DNA of 64,000 bases from NCBI RefSeq assembly GCF_016920785.2, contig NW_024609880.1:32945152-33009151 (forward strand), given 5' to 3'. This DNA comes from Ixodes scapularis (Eukaryota > Arthropoda > Arachnida > Ixodida > Ixodidae). The notes under the pieces are model-generated. The model was not told the origin of the DNA and made no database searches. It was given only the letters and a program-made list of their open reading frames with translations. The first letter of the stretch is position 1, and every line of letters begins with the position of its first letter. A program made the translations under genes and the position numbers. Of this stretch, positions 1-12,115 are shown piece by piece.

Positions 1-860
1 AAACTTCTTTTCAGACTAATGACTTGAAAGGGGTTTTCAAGACAGCCCTCCCTAAGACAGATCGTGATGAGGAAGAGCTAGAGCCCTCCCAGCCACTGTT
101 TTTTTCCCAGATATGCAGAACTGCCGTTACTGCACTTGCCCAACCATTTACGCAGTTTGTCATATGACGAGTTGCAGATTATTGTCAAGTGATCACTTGT
201 GGCTGCGACATTCATAACTGCATAAGAGATCATAGAATAGATTCCAGAACCCTCATGAGGAATGTTACGCTGCAATGTCAATTCGGTGGCCACATTACAG
301 CTATAATCTGTTTCAGCCTAATTTTACAAAGAAAAAAAACACTGCCGCCCTTTGGAGCTAATCAGAGCAACGAAGCAAGTTTTGTGAGAGCTCTCGTAGG
401 AGGAGTATACTCCCACAATATGTTGTCCCGTTCCTCAGCCAAATGCTCCGGTTGTCTCGTTGGTGCCGTAGCTTTGGTAACGCCCTGTAAGCTGCAGAAG
501 GATGAGTCAACCTAGTTCCAGTAACAGTTCACCTCACATACTAATATGACCAGAAAATGCTCATGCCACCCAAGGATGAGGGTCGACAAATTTCCCAGCG
601 TACGGTCTCAGATTTTCTCCTTGTGGCCCAGATGATGAGGTGCCTCTTGAGTTTTCTCACTTCATCCCCCTGGTTACTGATGGTCCTTGTCTCTGGTGTC
701 CGGCCCTTGCAGCTTGCGTCCACACGTTTGTCGCCCTCGTGGTATTTGCTGTGATTCTCCAAGGAACCATCGTACTGGAACAAGAAAGTAACAGCATACA
801 GTGAATGGACGAAGTGAGACACACCTTATACTCAGGGGCAGATCCAGAACTCCGTTTGGA
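1..860. other. No recognisable gene
   Basis: Only short frames on both strands (under 110 codons) are open here. None has a domain I recognise, and there is no clear repeat structure. Confidence 0.5.
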
Positions 861-864
861 GAGT

Positions 865-1240
865 GGGGGGGGGGGGGGGGGTGCAGAAAATTTGTAAGAA
901 TACTATTCTCCCCTTCTTTCGTGTGCACCGGGGGGTCCCCAGCCATTTCAAATTGCCCTCTGAGAAGGGGGGAGGGGGGGGTTGACCTTGCTTGGGGGGG
1001 CGGCCGCCCCCGTCGCCCCCCCTTGGATCTCCCCCTTGGATCCGTCCCTGGTTATACTTCTAAATTAGATAAGTACTGTGGGTCTTACTGCATGACGTGC
1101 CAAGCGGAGATAAATGATGTCTGGAGCTTCACGGGGAGAGGGGGGGTCTCGACGCATGCTGAACGACAGGTGCCAGATGCTGCCATACCCACAGGGTGTC
1201 CTGAGGAGAGAGAGAAGACGGGTGTGAGTCCAGGAAATTG
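865..1240. repeat. G-rich low-complexity stretch
   Basis: A run of 17 G at 865-881 is followed by several GGGG-rich blocks up to about 1150. The open frame across it (801-1250) follows from the biased composition and I do not regard it as a gene. The block has the pattern expected of G-quadruplex-forming sequence. Confidence 0.6.
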
Positions 1241-1249
1241 GCATGTTTG

Positions 1250-3560
1250 AGCAACACTTTTTTTAGAGGTGCCTTCCCGTTAATTCCCTTCAAAGGATAT
1301 CCATCTGACTAGTTAATTCAGAATTATGTCCAATGTACAAAGTCAACTTGCTTAGCCTGTTTGCAAATATATAACAACTGGTATATTTACTTTCTATAAT
1401 GTTGCGTGTTTTTTGTTTTGTTTTTATATCTTATGCTATGATGCCAACTTCTCTATTATGATTCTACAGATTAGCAAATCCTAGGTTCGGTCCTGATCCG
1501 CGTCATTTGCCACGATATTTATATTTTTCCAGTAAAGTTGTGTGAAAGTTTCGATACGTGGAGGTTGCGCGTGAACAAGCAATTCATTACGTTCGACCGT
1601 TTTACAACTCACGTCCGACGTACATACGACTTAGAAATTAACCGAGTCACATACACTGCGTTGGAGAAAAGACGATCGCGCCATGGCCTGACGCGAAGGA
1701 CAGCACAAGCACTTTAATATGTTTCCACTCACCCGCAACGAACTTGAAGCGGAATCCCGGAATCTCGAACGGCGAAGTGAGTCCCCGGCTTTTTGGCTTC
1801 TTGCCTGAGCAGGCCCATTTAGAACACATTCATAGCGTGATTCGGTAACTCACGTGACATTAAAACGCCAAGCGAGGATCCAACCGAAAGGGAAATGTGC
1901 TATGAAAGAGAAATTCGCAGAACAGCAACACCGACAACGCCGACAACGCGACCGCCGACGTTTAAAAACATGGCTTCGGTTAGGGCAATGAATGAACTTT
2001 GAAAGCTAACGGTAACTGCTCAATTTTTTTCTTTCCATATTGGTTTATCATTATTACCTAGCTTATTATGTTTTATAAAAATATTAACATTAACACACTT
2101 AATTTAATTAATTGCGATTCTTTCTGACCCTGCTTTTTTTGTTTGTTTTTGTTTTACACCTCCAGTTGTCGCCATCCGGCTTGAGGAGCGCTGTGTATGC
2201 GCGATTACCGGAAGTGGCCTTGAGTGGGACCACTGGTTATGATTTTACTGTGGTTCAACCAGTTCAACTCCGCAACGCAATGAGAGTGAGGGGCGGGGCG
2301 TACTCCTCTTCCGCGGGGGTCGAAAGAGCGGGAGTTTCAAATGTGGAGAGGTTCTGACTTTACTAAATTAGGTCCTGTGGCGTAAATATTGATAAAAAAA
2401 AATTATTTTTTTCGCGGAACATTTGTTTTGTGACATGCTTGTCCCAATTAGGCTCTTTAAAAAAAAACCTTTTTTTCTTTGCAGTTACCCTTTAAACACT
2501 GGTTCCAATCGTATAGTTTGTGTTGTTTACCAAAGGAGAGCTAAGTTAAAATGGGGACATTTTTGGGTACGTTTCTGGTATAAGATGATGAAGTTACCAT
2601 CGTGACAAGAATTGGAGTGGCAATTAATTTTACAAAAAGCAACAAAAACATTTGTGTGAACTTGACGGGTCCCTCGATGAACGGTAATTTTTCGGTTCTG
2701 TCGCTTCCAATTTTGCCTGAAGCTATAACACCTGCTTCTTCGAGTTACTTTATACAGGAGACTAGCATGTTGTTACAGCACCTTTAGAAAAAAAGCAGAC
2801 ACACAATATTCAAATAACATTGACCGCAGCACAAGCTAGACCTACCTTCGGCAGATTTTTGAACGTTTAGCAACTCGGGATTGTAGGATTTCGCTTTTAG
2901 GGTGAGGCTCCGCACCTTGTTTGTGTCGATATTACTAACCGAACCCATGCATAAACATTTTTATTATAACGAGTTACGTCATATCCAGGTTTTGTCGGTA
3001 CAAACTATCACTCACCAACTCGACTAGTCGACAGTCAACATTGCGAACGACGCACACCTAATATGTTCGGTTTACCACCCTATACATGGCAGTTTATCTC
3101 TCCCTCCTATGAAGGAGGGTCGAAGTAAAGTTGTAGGCATGAGGTCCCGTTCGCGCAGTCTAGTAGGAGCTCCCCACACACAAAGGGCCCGAAAGAAGCC
3201 GCCTGTACGCGCAGAGGAGATTGCCTCTGGCTCGCTAACACCGAGCACAGGGAACATCGCGAAGCGTAATTGACGAGGGGTTGAGGATTCCGTGGGACCC
3301 TCACTATTGAATCTGGTTAGGGGCTGTGGTGTTGAAATTACGTTCTCATTGCAGCAGATGAAGAAGATTACAAGTCAAGATAACTTTAGGTCGAAGGTAA
3401 AACAATAGTCACTGAGAGCTTAAGTAGGGCAGGACGTGGCGAACTACGATTTGCTTATTATCGCTCCTAAGTCATTTAAATTCCGGAATCAGCCGACAAA
3501 ATTGCCACAATACGCATGGCGAAGGAAGAATCGTTAACGTAATGTGACACACCCTGCGGT
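1250..3560. other. Unassigned intergenic sequence
   Basis: AT-rich with many short A/T runs. The only frames are short and unrelated to anything I recognise. No tRNA-like, LTR-like or tandem structure is visible. Confidence 0.5.
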
Positions 3561-3569
3561 TTGTAAGCT

Positions 3570-4010
3570 GACAGTGACTCTTCTGAACTAAGAAACAAAC
3601 CAATCAGATGTGGAGCGTGAGCCAGCCAATGACGCTTTCCGTGTATACCCAAGAGTGAAAAGCATTGTCACGTGTTCCAAGACTGACGAGTGATTGGCCC
3701 TCTCAGCGCTTATTGGTGATGAGAGACGTTTCGATCGAAGCTTATTTGCATGATTCCAACCTGTGACGTCACGACTACAAGGATCGATGGTCAGCGTCAA
3801 TTTCGATGCTGTGCGTAAAAAGCACAGTGTAGGCTTGGAGTCATTGCGTCCTCAATTCAGCACCGTCGAAGTTGGCAGTGTCGACTGCTCTTATGGTCAT
3901 TCATGAAAGTAGAATTCGTTACAGTCAAGGCGTGATAGTTAGCAATTAGCCAATCGTAGAGGGCCGGCCACCGCGACGCTCGTGGTCGCACACGTCGTTA
4001 GTTATGAACG
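3570..4010 (+). repeat. Diverged copy of the 275-bp repeat
   Basis: The stretch 3805-3900 (AGCACAGTGTAGGCTTGGAG, then CACCGTCGAAGTTGGCAGTG) lines up with the third tandem unit near 8350-8430. The flanking pieces (gccaatcgtagaggg, gcgacgct) match the unit end. It is more decayed than the copies at 7.65-8.49 and 41.72 kb. Confidence 0.55.
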
Positions 4011-4079
4011 CTGAGAACAATCTGGCAACCTTAGCGATCTGCCTTTCTTTGACGTTGCCATAAGAAAGACCGGCGTTGC

Positions 4080-4580
4080 GTGACCCTTCCGAAAAGAGTT
4101 TTCTCCGAGCCACGAAGGGCCCACGGCCTCAACGCGGAAGACCAGGCGGGATTAGAGTCGCTCCAAGGGTCAACTGGGATCCCACGTGAAGAACGAGCCA
4201 AGCTCGACGATGGCCGGGGCCCCAAGCCAGCGAACTCGGTCTTCTTGCTGCTTCTTTATGCCTGCCACCGGAGATCAGAGAAGCCGGGCCAGCGAGGGAG
4301 AAAACTCGCCACGACGGTGACGGACGAGCGTGCCTCGCCAATTGGCAGAGCAGGATTTGGTGAGGGGGCCCGCCGTTCCCGGCAGGCGAGAGTGGACCCT
4401 GCGGCTTCCGTCCGACGGACGTTTGATTGGGGCTGCTGCTGCTGCTGCTGTGCGGGTTTGGCTTGTTACACTCGCGCCGGCGAGGCAAACAGGGCAGGAA
4501 CCGGAATGAGAGAGTGTTGACAGCGATGGCGCTGTCGTTGGAGGGCAGCGAGCAATCTGGGAGGCACGAAAGAAGGGGCA
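4080..4580. other. GC-rich block with a CTG microsatellite
   Basis: Clearly richer in G+C than its surroundings, with long frames on both strands (4080-4520 plus, 4129-4581 minus) and a CTG run at about 4432-4452. It could be a CpG-island-like promoter or a 5' exon. I see no domain, splice signals or conserved motif that settles this, and opposed long frames are expected in GC-rich DNA. Confidence 0.3.
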
Positions 4581-4589
4581 TTTGGAAAC

Positions 4590-5120
4590 AATGGGTTGCT
4601 TGGGGCTCGAGCGATGCAAGAACAACCTGCGGGATTCTCGCAGTCAGGGATAAATCCGCGATCGCTATGGTGGTTATGGGGAGATTTAGCTTTCGTGTCG
4701 TGCGAATAGAAATGAGAATGAGTAGGAAGCTGGTGATTCTGCAACGCCACTTCGTAATCTTTGTTTTTGTTTTTTTTTGCTACGGAGAATATTTGGTTGC
4801 GTGGGAAATACAAAGGCTCTAGCGCCACTCTTCTGATTTAGCTGGGTGAATACAAATGATATGCGCTGCAGCACTGGTGCTCGGTGACCACGGCAGTTTG
4901 GCATGTGCCAGGAAGGGAATCCGACAGGTACATAATTAATTCCTTTGCATTTTTTTTAACAATGGAGTTCGTCTGAAAATGGTCGGCCCCATTTATTGGC
5001 TAATCGGGAAGCCCTCGGTATGCGAAAGGAGCAAAGCTAATGATGCGAATGCGTGGATAAAATTAGCATCCGCACGAGTGGTAGTTTGAGTGTATCCACG
5101 TGCCTCAAGAATGCTTCAAA
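4590..5120. other. Unassigned intergenic sequence
   Basis: No gene, tandem repeat or terminal inverted repeat recognised. Confidence 0.45.
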
Positions 5121-5124
5121 TCCT

Positions 5125-5262
5125 TCTAAACTTGACTGATATCGTGGTTTTCGATAACGCTCAGCAAGTTTGTAATTAAAACCATGTGTATTTTAACAAA
5201 TTGAAATGTTAGTTAACAATTTTTAGTTACATATTCTATTTATTGTTGCGATTAGCCTTCTA
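5125..5262 (+). repeat. Dispersed AT-rich repeat, copy 1
   Basis: Matches 20995-21140 in the same orientation. Shared pieces include GACTGAT, GAYAACGCTCAG-like followed by AAGTTTSTAATT, AAACCATRTGT, and a TTAACAA / TTCTAT tail. Two diverged copies 16 kb apart indicate an interspersed repeat of unknown class. Confidence 0.5.
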
Positions 5263-5269
5263 TAGTATA

Positions 5270-6080
5270 GGTGACCCTGGTGGGTATAACTCACCTGCGC
5301 AGACCACGTTACTGTACCTTTCACGAATTATTTTATATAAATTTTTGCGAATTAAATCGAACTAAATTTAGGTTTCTTTTTTTCAATTACACTTGTGTAG
5401 TGTTATTTTACTCACAGGTTTGTTCACACGTAGGTTATTTAGTTTTGATTTGCGATTACAAAAGTATTGCAGGTTTTAAGGTTCGAAACCCTAATACGCG
5501 CTGTGGCGTTTACGTTTGTCCTCTTATTCCAAACGCAGAGTCTGCTGTCTATGACTGGATGATAAAACCCTTGGCGACACTCTCAATGTATGTCTTCATA
5601 CATTCACAAAAAAAAGCCGCCTTTACCTGAAGCCTTTAAGCTTTGCCCCTAATTTGATGGTTTTTTGCTTGTGCTTAGTTTTTGCAGGTTCCGACGAACT
5701 CAGTAAAAATAAAAGCAATAAAAACTCTTTCAATATACACAAAATATAAACTTAAGGCAATTATTATACCGTGGCACAAGATATGGGGACGCGCTCAGCA
5801 AAGAGGGTTGCCGACAGGGTTATCAGTCAGGATACCAGGCGTCAGGAAGGCCATCACTTGCCACATACGTGATTTGCATGAGCTTCGGAAAGGACAAACA
5901 GACGACCTTAACGCGCATAGACGGAAGCTACTTCATACCTCTGGAAGATTCGCGTTTACTTTTGCCCCATATCATTTGACGTTCGATTCGAAAGTTCGAG
6001 ATACCAAGTGTAATAGATTAGGAGGCAAATATGACCTTGCAGAGTCAGCCTCCAAAATGTTCAGCGGTCGAATATTCGCG
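5270..6080. other. Unassigned intergenic sequence
   Basis: Two frames of about 120-140 codons (5271-5630, 5682-6107) are open, but neither has a recognisable domain. No repeat structure seen. Confidence 0.4.
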
Positions 6081-6102
6081 GCCGAATGTTCAAGATACGG
6101 AG

Positions 6103-6321
6103 TGTAGGGAGCGAGGGAGCCCAGCGTGCCCTTACCGACTCATTCTCTCAACCTTTCGCCAGCCAGCTGTTACGCCGACTCTGCAACGCTCACTGCTGCC
6201 GTCTCCGACGCTTGCTGCTACTTTCTCGACGCTCGTCCTTTCTTTTGTTTTTGCCACAAGCTCGCCGATTAAACCTTTATTTTCAGTTTTACGTTCGTCG
6301 ATCCGTTTCCGTCCTTGACAG
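6103..6321 (+). repeat. Possible solo LTR or LTR 3' part
   Basis: The segment begins TGTAGGGAGC and ends CCGTCCTTGACA, so it has the TG...CA form of an LTR. Near its end it has a pyrimidine-rich stretch and ATTAAACCTTTATTTTC, which resembles the polyadenylation/R-U5 region of gypsy-type LTRs. I cannot see a target-site duplication or a second copy in the window, so the boundaries are a guess. Confidence 0.25.
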
Positions 6322-6329
6322 TATGATGG

Positions 6330-7480
6330 GGGTCAGGGAAGGACGTGTGTGACGACTGACAGTTTTGTTAAAGTGAGAAACCAAACAGCAATCGTTTTGG
6401 GGGAGTGCTTCTAGATGCTTTCGCCACGTCATGATGGCTGCCTAATTGTATGCGGCAATTAAGTGGAGTTGTATGTAGGGTATGTACTAACATTATGTAT
6501 ACTAAAAGAAATATTACAACACTCTTGTCTTTTTTGTAACCTAATATATTAGAACGTCTTAGCCTTGGCTGAAACCTTTTTTTTTTTTATAAAGGGCACA
6601 CAAAAGCTCGCAAGATTTCATGATAACTGCTATATCTCGACAAGGATTTTATGGAGAAGTAATTGAGTATGTTTCTGCATTCTTGTGATATTAAATAATT
6701 TTCAGAACTGAACTTTTTTTTTACCCTGTTCATTTGTATTTTAAGAAAAAAGCTGTCGTATATTTAAACGAAAAAAACCTCCCGTAAAGTCGACATTACC
6801 TGTGGGTTACACAAAACATTATATTAAAATCTTTTTAAGGAAACCTTTTTGCCACAATGCCACGCATATCCACAGCACCGCCTTCCCACTAAGCAAATGT
6901 CAGACGATACATCAACAGGGAATAGAAGGGGTAGATTGGATTCAGTGGGCAGGGAGGCGATTGCGGCCGGACTTTGTCTCTGTCACGCAGAGTGGCTGCT
7001 GCATACTGAACAAACACCGTACAAGCCGCAATCCAGATTCAGAGCTTTGCTCTGATTCACGGAAGGGTTGCCTCGGCTAGTGTCTGGAGCTCGGCCCTCG
7101 AGCGAAAGGAGAGTCGGGACCCCGCAACGCCTAATCCCGGGTTAAGACACGGGGCATCTCGGCCAAGCCGTCAGTGGGGAGTCTCCTGTGGCTTTCGGGG
7201 GTTTCGTGGACAGGCACACACACTCTGTAGCTTTAGTCGGCTTGTTCCTGGATGCCGGGGAAGATTCGGAAGCGGCGTCAAAGAGGATTGTCGGACTCAT
7301 TCGGAGCGGTTCTTGGACGTACCCAATACGATTGCAGAGTGCTCGGTCGCTAGACCAGTTGGGGAGCTTCTATTCACCGTTCACGTCTCACCTCTTAGTG
7401 AAAAGCGGAACGAGAGCCTGCTTTGTGGGCTATTGCTTTAGCTTTGATTTTCGTTCATCGTGTGGGTTGAATTAAAGCTC
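6330..7480. other. Unassigned intergenic sequence
   Basis: Short frames only (6802-7080, 7188-7475). No domain recognised and no repeat partner elsewhere in the window. Confidence 0.4.
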
Positions 7481-7481
7481 A

Positions 7482-7636
7482 AAGCGTGTTTCACATGCAG
7501 CGGTTTTGGCCCTAGAGCGGCGCGATTTCTGCCGTCGCGGCGCTCTTGCCAGCCGCAGCGGTTGAGCGGCATGAGCGCCGCGACGACAGAAATCGCACCG
7601 CTCTTGGGCCAAAATCGCTGTATATAAAACACGCTT
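7482..7636. mobile_element. Hairpin MITE, about 155 bp
   Basis: Nearly the whole element is an inverted repeat. The left end AAGCGTGTTTCACATGCAGC mirrors the right end GCTGTATATAAAACACGCTT, and inner stem pieces (TTTTGGCCC, GCGATTTCTG, GTCGCGGCGCTC) also pair. Arms are roughly 65 bp with few mismatches around a short GC-rich loop. There is no coding capacity. The CACATGCAGCG terminus recalls the MITE at 19853-20038, so the two may belong to related families. Confidence 0.75.
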
Positions 7637-7646
7637 AACTGTGCCT

Positions 7647-8490
7647 GTCTATTAGCGGCGAGATGTTTTAGTGGCGCCCTCCTGCGGTTCTTCCTTGTGA
7701 TGTCATTACCTTGCAAATAACAAGTTTGATGGTGTTTGTAAATAGCATGGTGGAAACTTGAAATCATTGCGCTCTCAAAGGAAGACTGCCAACACCGTCA
7801 AAAGTAAAGTTCTTTCATTCCTCTTATTTCCGTCGATGATAAATCCTTTTCTGACGTCATAGTCAGCGTTCGGCCAATTGTGGAAGGCCGAACACAGCGA
7901 AGCTTTCGGTCGCGCAGGTCGCCAATTGGCGGCGAGATGTTTTGGTGGCGCCCTCCTATGGTTACCTTTCGTGACGTCATTCCCTTGTGAATAACAATTT
8001 TGAAGGTGTCTGTAAATAGCATGGTGGAAGCTTGAAATCATAGCACTCTCAAACCAACCCTGCCAAACACCGTCAAAATTGAAGTTCTTCCATTCCTCTT
8101 ATTTCCGGCGATGGAAAATCCTTTGGTGACGTCATAGTCAGCATTCGTACTATCGTGGATCACTGATCACAGCGACGCTTTCGATCGCTCATGTCGCCAA
8201 TTAGCGCCGAGATGTTTCGGTGGCGCCCTCTTATGGTTCCCTCCGTGACGTCACGACTGCGATTTGCCTCGCCGTGACGTCACCAGTTGTTATTCTGGCT
8301 ACTTACCATCGGGTGCAACGACGAGTTCGATGGTGTGTTTAAAAAGCACAGTAGAAGTTAGGAGCCATCGCAAACTGAAACTAACACCGTCAAAGTTGAC
8401 AATCTGACAGTGCTCATATGCCCTTGGGTTGGCCAATCGTGGAAAGCTGACCATAGCGACACTTTGGGCCGCGCACATCGCTAATAGCTA
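7647..8490 (+). repeat. Three tandem copies of a 275-bp repeat
   Basis: The anchor GTGGCGCCCT recurs at 7671, 7945 and 8220, so the period is 274-275 bp. Each unit also carries GAGATGTTT, a TGACGTCA-like site, GGTGT..GTAAATAGCATGGTGGAA (diverged in unit 3), CACCGTCAAA and GCCAAT. Unit 3 is the most diverged and has a small internal insertion with GTGACGTCAC sites. A single unit lies at 41716-41990 and a decayed one at 3570-4010, so this is a satellite-like repeat that also occurs as isolated monomers. Confidence 0.85.
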
Positions 8491-9210
8491 TTTTCAAGAA
8501 TGAAGTTTTAAGAACAACTTTTTTTTAATCATGTATCAGGTTTATTTAACTTAAATGTGATTTATTTGATTTAAGACGGCTTAATTTTATCCAAGTCAGT
8601 GTAGCTGTAAAATATTGCTTTTTAAGACTAGTTGATCTTTAAAAATGACAGATTGATACATCAATCCGTCCGATCACTGAAAAATATTGCGGAAGAAAAA
8701 GAATAACAGTAAGTTCAGAGTAGAGATTTATTAACAACTTTTATTCAGTAAACCCCGCCATAGTAGAACCAAACACCCTGATACTTTTTTACTACAGAAA
8801 AAGCCTTAATTACCTTTTTTTTACTTTTTTTTTTACAACCGGGAATAACTTTCTTAGCGCTAGTTTCTTTTTCTCGCGTTCTTATTCACTCGCAATAGGA
8901 CGTTACGTAAGCGGCGAACGAAGTAAACGGTAGAAAGAATGCGCGAGGTTTCAATTTGTTAAGACCACAGCTTTGTGCGCGTGTTCATAGCTTTATATAA
9001 ATCTTTCGAGGTTGATGATTTCTTGATTTAAATTCAAAACAATTCCACGCAGAAAGCATCAAATGGCAAACACATCAAAATAAAAAAAAATTGTTGGAAA
9101 ATGTTGTTTACGGAAAAGGTTTGATTTAAATCATCGTACAGTTAAACCGTTTTAATTTAAATCAAGGTTTAAATTGCAGTGATTTGTATTCTCCACCCTG
9201 TTTTTGATAT
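8491..9210. other. AT-rich sequence with TTTAAATCA-like motifs
   Basis: Several TTTAAAT and GATTTAAATCA-like words lie at 8530-8580 and 9120-9175, ending in CAGTGATTTG...CACCCTG. This looks like the decayed end of a non-autonomous DNA transposon, but I cannot define both termini. No gene is present. Confidence 0.35.
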
Positions 9211-9215
9211 TTTAA

Positions 9216-9997
9216 AGAGTTACTCCACAGGTTCTTTCAATGTCTCCGATTTGCTTGAAATCTTGCAAAACTAACCAACAAACATCACAAAAATAGTATT
9301 CCAAATATTAGGTCAAAATATTGTATTTTCGCGAAGATATTGAATTTACAGTTTTGGTCATCACCGTGTTTTTCAAGCTCGAAGTCTCTACTGGCAACAA
9401 TAAAAAAGTGACGTCAGTGGAAGGCAGGGGTTCACTCTTTAGCCTGGTTCAGACAGTTGCGTTTGACTGCGTTTGAATGCGTTGCGGCAGCGAAAAACCA
9501 GGATATTCCTGCTGCATATGTCGCGTGCCAAGAGGATTCCTTGAATTGGATTCCAGGCTTCATACGAAGCACAGTTGTGCCGGTGACTCGCTTTCGGTTC
9601 TCGACGCAACGCAGTCAAACGCACTCAAACGCAAGTGTCTGAACCGGCCTTTTGGGCTGTAGCTTTTGTTTTAAAACTGATTCGAAGCAGTTTCATGGTG
9701 TAAAATGAATGCTTGGGAAGCTCGCTGCAGTACCCGCGCTCCAGCACGGAACAAATGATTGGCATATTCTATTTTTTGGCTGCTTGCTCGACCTGCAAGC
9801 CTGCCTGCCACTGACGTCATGGCACTGAAAAGTGCACGTATATTTGAATGTTGTTTTTTGCATCATTTTCATTTGCCGATTTCACAATACCTATTATGAA
9901 TTTCGCGATTCTAAATAGCATACCGGAGAGAGTAAAGGCCGGGGAGTCAGAAAATGTGGTTAGTTGAGGTAGCTAAAAGTATCGGTGAAGTACCCCT
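9216..9997. mobile_element. TTAA-flanked element, non-autonomous
   Basis: TTAA at 9212-9215 and 9998-10001 flank the element. The left terminus AGAGTTACTCCACAGGTTCT and the complement of the right terminus AGGGGTACTTCACCGATACT agree at most positions. TTAA duplication is used by Kolobok and piggyBac transposons. The AGGG-type end resembles the other TTAA elements of this window, one of which lies beside a THAP relic, so a Kolobok-type origin is more likely. A separate 210-bp MITE (9441-9650) is inserted inside. No transposase is encoded. Confidence 0.6.
9441..9650. mobile_element. MITE with GGTTCAGACA-type ends, copy 1
   Basis: The ends GCCTGGTTCAGACAGTTGCG and (complement of the right end) AGGCCGGTTCAGACACTTGC are terminal inverted repeats that continue through TTTGAGTGCGTTTGA-like words. 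A second copy in the opposite orientation lies at 42002-42211. The 210-bp length and TTA target site fit a Harbinger-type MITE. It sits within the TTAA element at 9216-9997, so it inserted later. Confidence 0.8.
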
Positions 9998-10001
9998 TTA
10001 A

Positions 10002-11705
10002 GCAGCCGTCGCTTTGCTCATATATCATACAAGGTGCACGGTGTTCGCCGCAAACATGAAGATATAAACATCCGCGGACACTCTTTAAGCCTGTTTGGTG
10101 CGTGTTTGCTTTATCCATACACGGAGTGTTCAGGGACTTATACATTTTTAGGTGCAGTTTAGTGCGGACGCTCAGAACGAGCTTACATTATTACGTTGCT
10201 AAGACCGGCAATCTTGACGGTGTGGAATTCCCGTTGCAAAAGAAAACTGTGAAAGCTCGCCATCAGCACGCGCTCAGCAGTCGAGCACACAGTTCTGGCC
10301 GGCCGTGAACGCTCGCTATGAGTAGAGCCACTCTATATGGCAGCGTAGCTGCCAGAGTAGCGACACGACGCAAAATTATTTAGATACACGACGTCAGAAG
10401 CGCCTATAGTGATCTCCATTTTGGTCCTGGGAGGTTTCTATGGTAACCGTTCTGCTAGCGACGCCGGGCGGCAACCTTTATCTAGTTGATATCTCCATTC
10501 GTTAATTGAAACGTGGTAAAAGACCTAAAAGACGCTTTGTATGGCGGTACGGCACGGGCCTCTGGAGGAGCGGTGTTTGTTTCTTCTGTGAAATGAGTCG
10601 ATTTGCAGCGTGCACGGACAAGGCGAGTGGTTTTCCACGCCGCCGGGATGGCGGCGGCTTCGTGGGACGAACGTACCATCCTTGCACTTTCGGACTTCGC
10701 TCCTATGGAACAAAATCCGATTACGCCACCCACGACAGGACGATTGCCTTGGGACATGACTGTTGCTAGACTACCCCATAGTAAGAGAATGTATGCTTAG
10801 CACCATACTTCTTCAAGACCCAATCATTCATTCAAGATGAGATTATCTCACCGACTGGCGGGGAGCGACGTCGACGACGGTATCACCCTCGTTTTGGGCG
10901 ATGAACAGTCGACGGGGTTCAACCAAGAAGGACAGCACGGTGGTCTGCAGAGGATTGTTAACGCCATCAAAAGAGACGGACGCCGGATATGAGGTGTTTT
11001 TGCCGACAGGCGAAGTGGTCGTCCGGAAGTTTACCGGCATGCAAAATGTCAATATTTTTATCTGGTGTAGCACGTATACCCGTGTTAAAGGGGCCATGAA
11101 ATCATTATTTAAGTTCTTCTTCCTTACCTTTAATCCTCAAATCAAAAGAGAACAGCGGAATCACGCGGTCGTGACATGCTAGGGCACTGGTGGGATGATT
11201 CCAAGCTTCCGCCGTGCTTTTTAAGCGCACCATGGAACTTGTCATTCGCAAGTGCACTCATGTGCACTCATTGGCCACGAAAGCGAATTCAAATATTCGT
11301 CGACGAATTGATTGTTGACGAGCGAATACGTCCGAGTGACGCAGTTTTCGTGTCAAATGCGTGAGCTGGGGTAGGCTGAAGTCATTTTGGATTATGCAGG
11401 CATTGCAAAGAGGATATTTGGAACCATACACGCATGATGATAGAATCATGGCACACCAACATTAATGAGTACAAAACGGGCCCAGCTACAGAAAATAAAT
11501 ATTACACTCGTGAAAAATAATTGTCTGTAACTTGTCTGTAACACCTCTGAGAATATAAATTTAATAGTGTGTGTTGATGCATTCTTATAGAGCAGGTCAT
11601 TTCATATACGTCATTTGAGCAAACGACTGCTTGTCACTTGAAAAAAAAAGAACTGCGATAAGATGCAAGCTATTGCAACGAAAGGACGTTTATCAAAGTC
11701 TTCAA
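10002..11705. other. Unassigned sequence with one TTAA-type end
   Basis: No gene recognised. Opposed frames at 10482-10757 and 10506-10769 shadow one GC-rich patch. At 11085-11105 the word TTAAAGGGGCCATGAAATCA resembles the left end of a TTAA-type element, but no partner end is visible downstream. Confidence 0.4.
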
Positions 11706-12115
11706 AACTGTCAATTCGTAAAATCGTCCATTAGTACAAAAAGTTAAAGGTCGCCGGCGCTTCCTCGCATAAAGTTGCTGTGATTATTCGGTGACCTGGG
11801 GCCGAAACAACTTCCCCCAGGCTCTACACACGACGTATACCTTTCGGTTCGATTCTTAGAAATTCCAACATTCAAAGGAAGCTAGAAAATGCGAAAATGT
11901 TATCCTAAAAGCTATATCGTAGGATCGTTGATTAGTACAAGACGTAAAGATCGCAGGAGCTTCCGCGCTAAACGTTTGTGATTACGCGGTTACCTGGGGC
12001 TGAAACAACTTCCCCAAGGTCCAACATGCGACGCATAAAATTCACATTGATTCTCAGACATTCCAACGTTCAAACAAGGCTAGGAGTATGCGAAAATTGC
12101 ATGCAAAATGTCTTA
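11706..12115 (+). repeat. Tandem duplication, two units of about 200 bp
   Basis: Unit A (from about 11706) and unit B (from about 11908) share, in order, ATTAGTACAA, GTAAAGRTCGC, GCTTCC, TTACCTGGGG / GTGACCTGGGG, GAAACAACTTCCCC, ACGCATA-like, CATTCCAACRTTCAAA and GAAAATG. They are roughly three-quarters identical by eye. The frame at 11978-12403 begins inside unit B and I do not count it as a gene. Confidence 0.7.

Noticed and set aside
801..1250. 149-codon frame
   Set aside because: Glycine- and arginine-rich because of the poly-G blocks. No sign of coding constraint.
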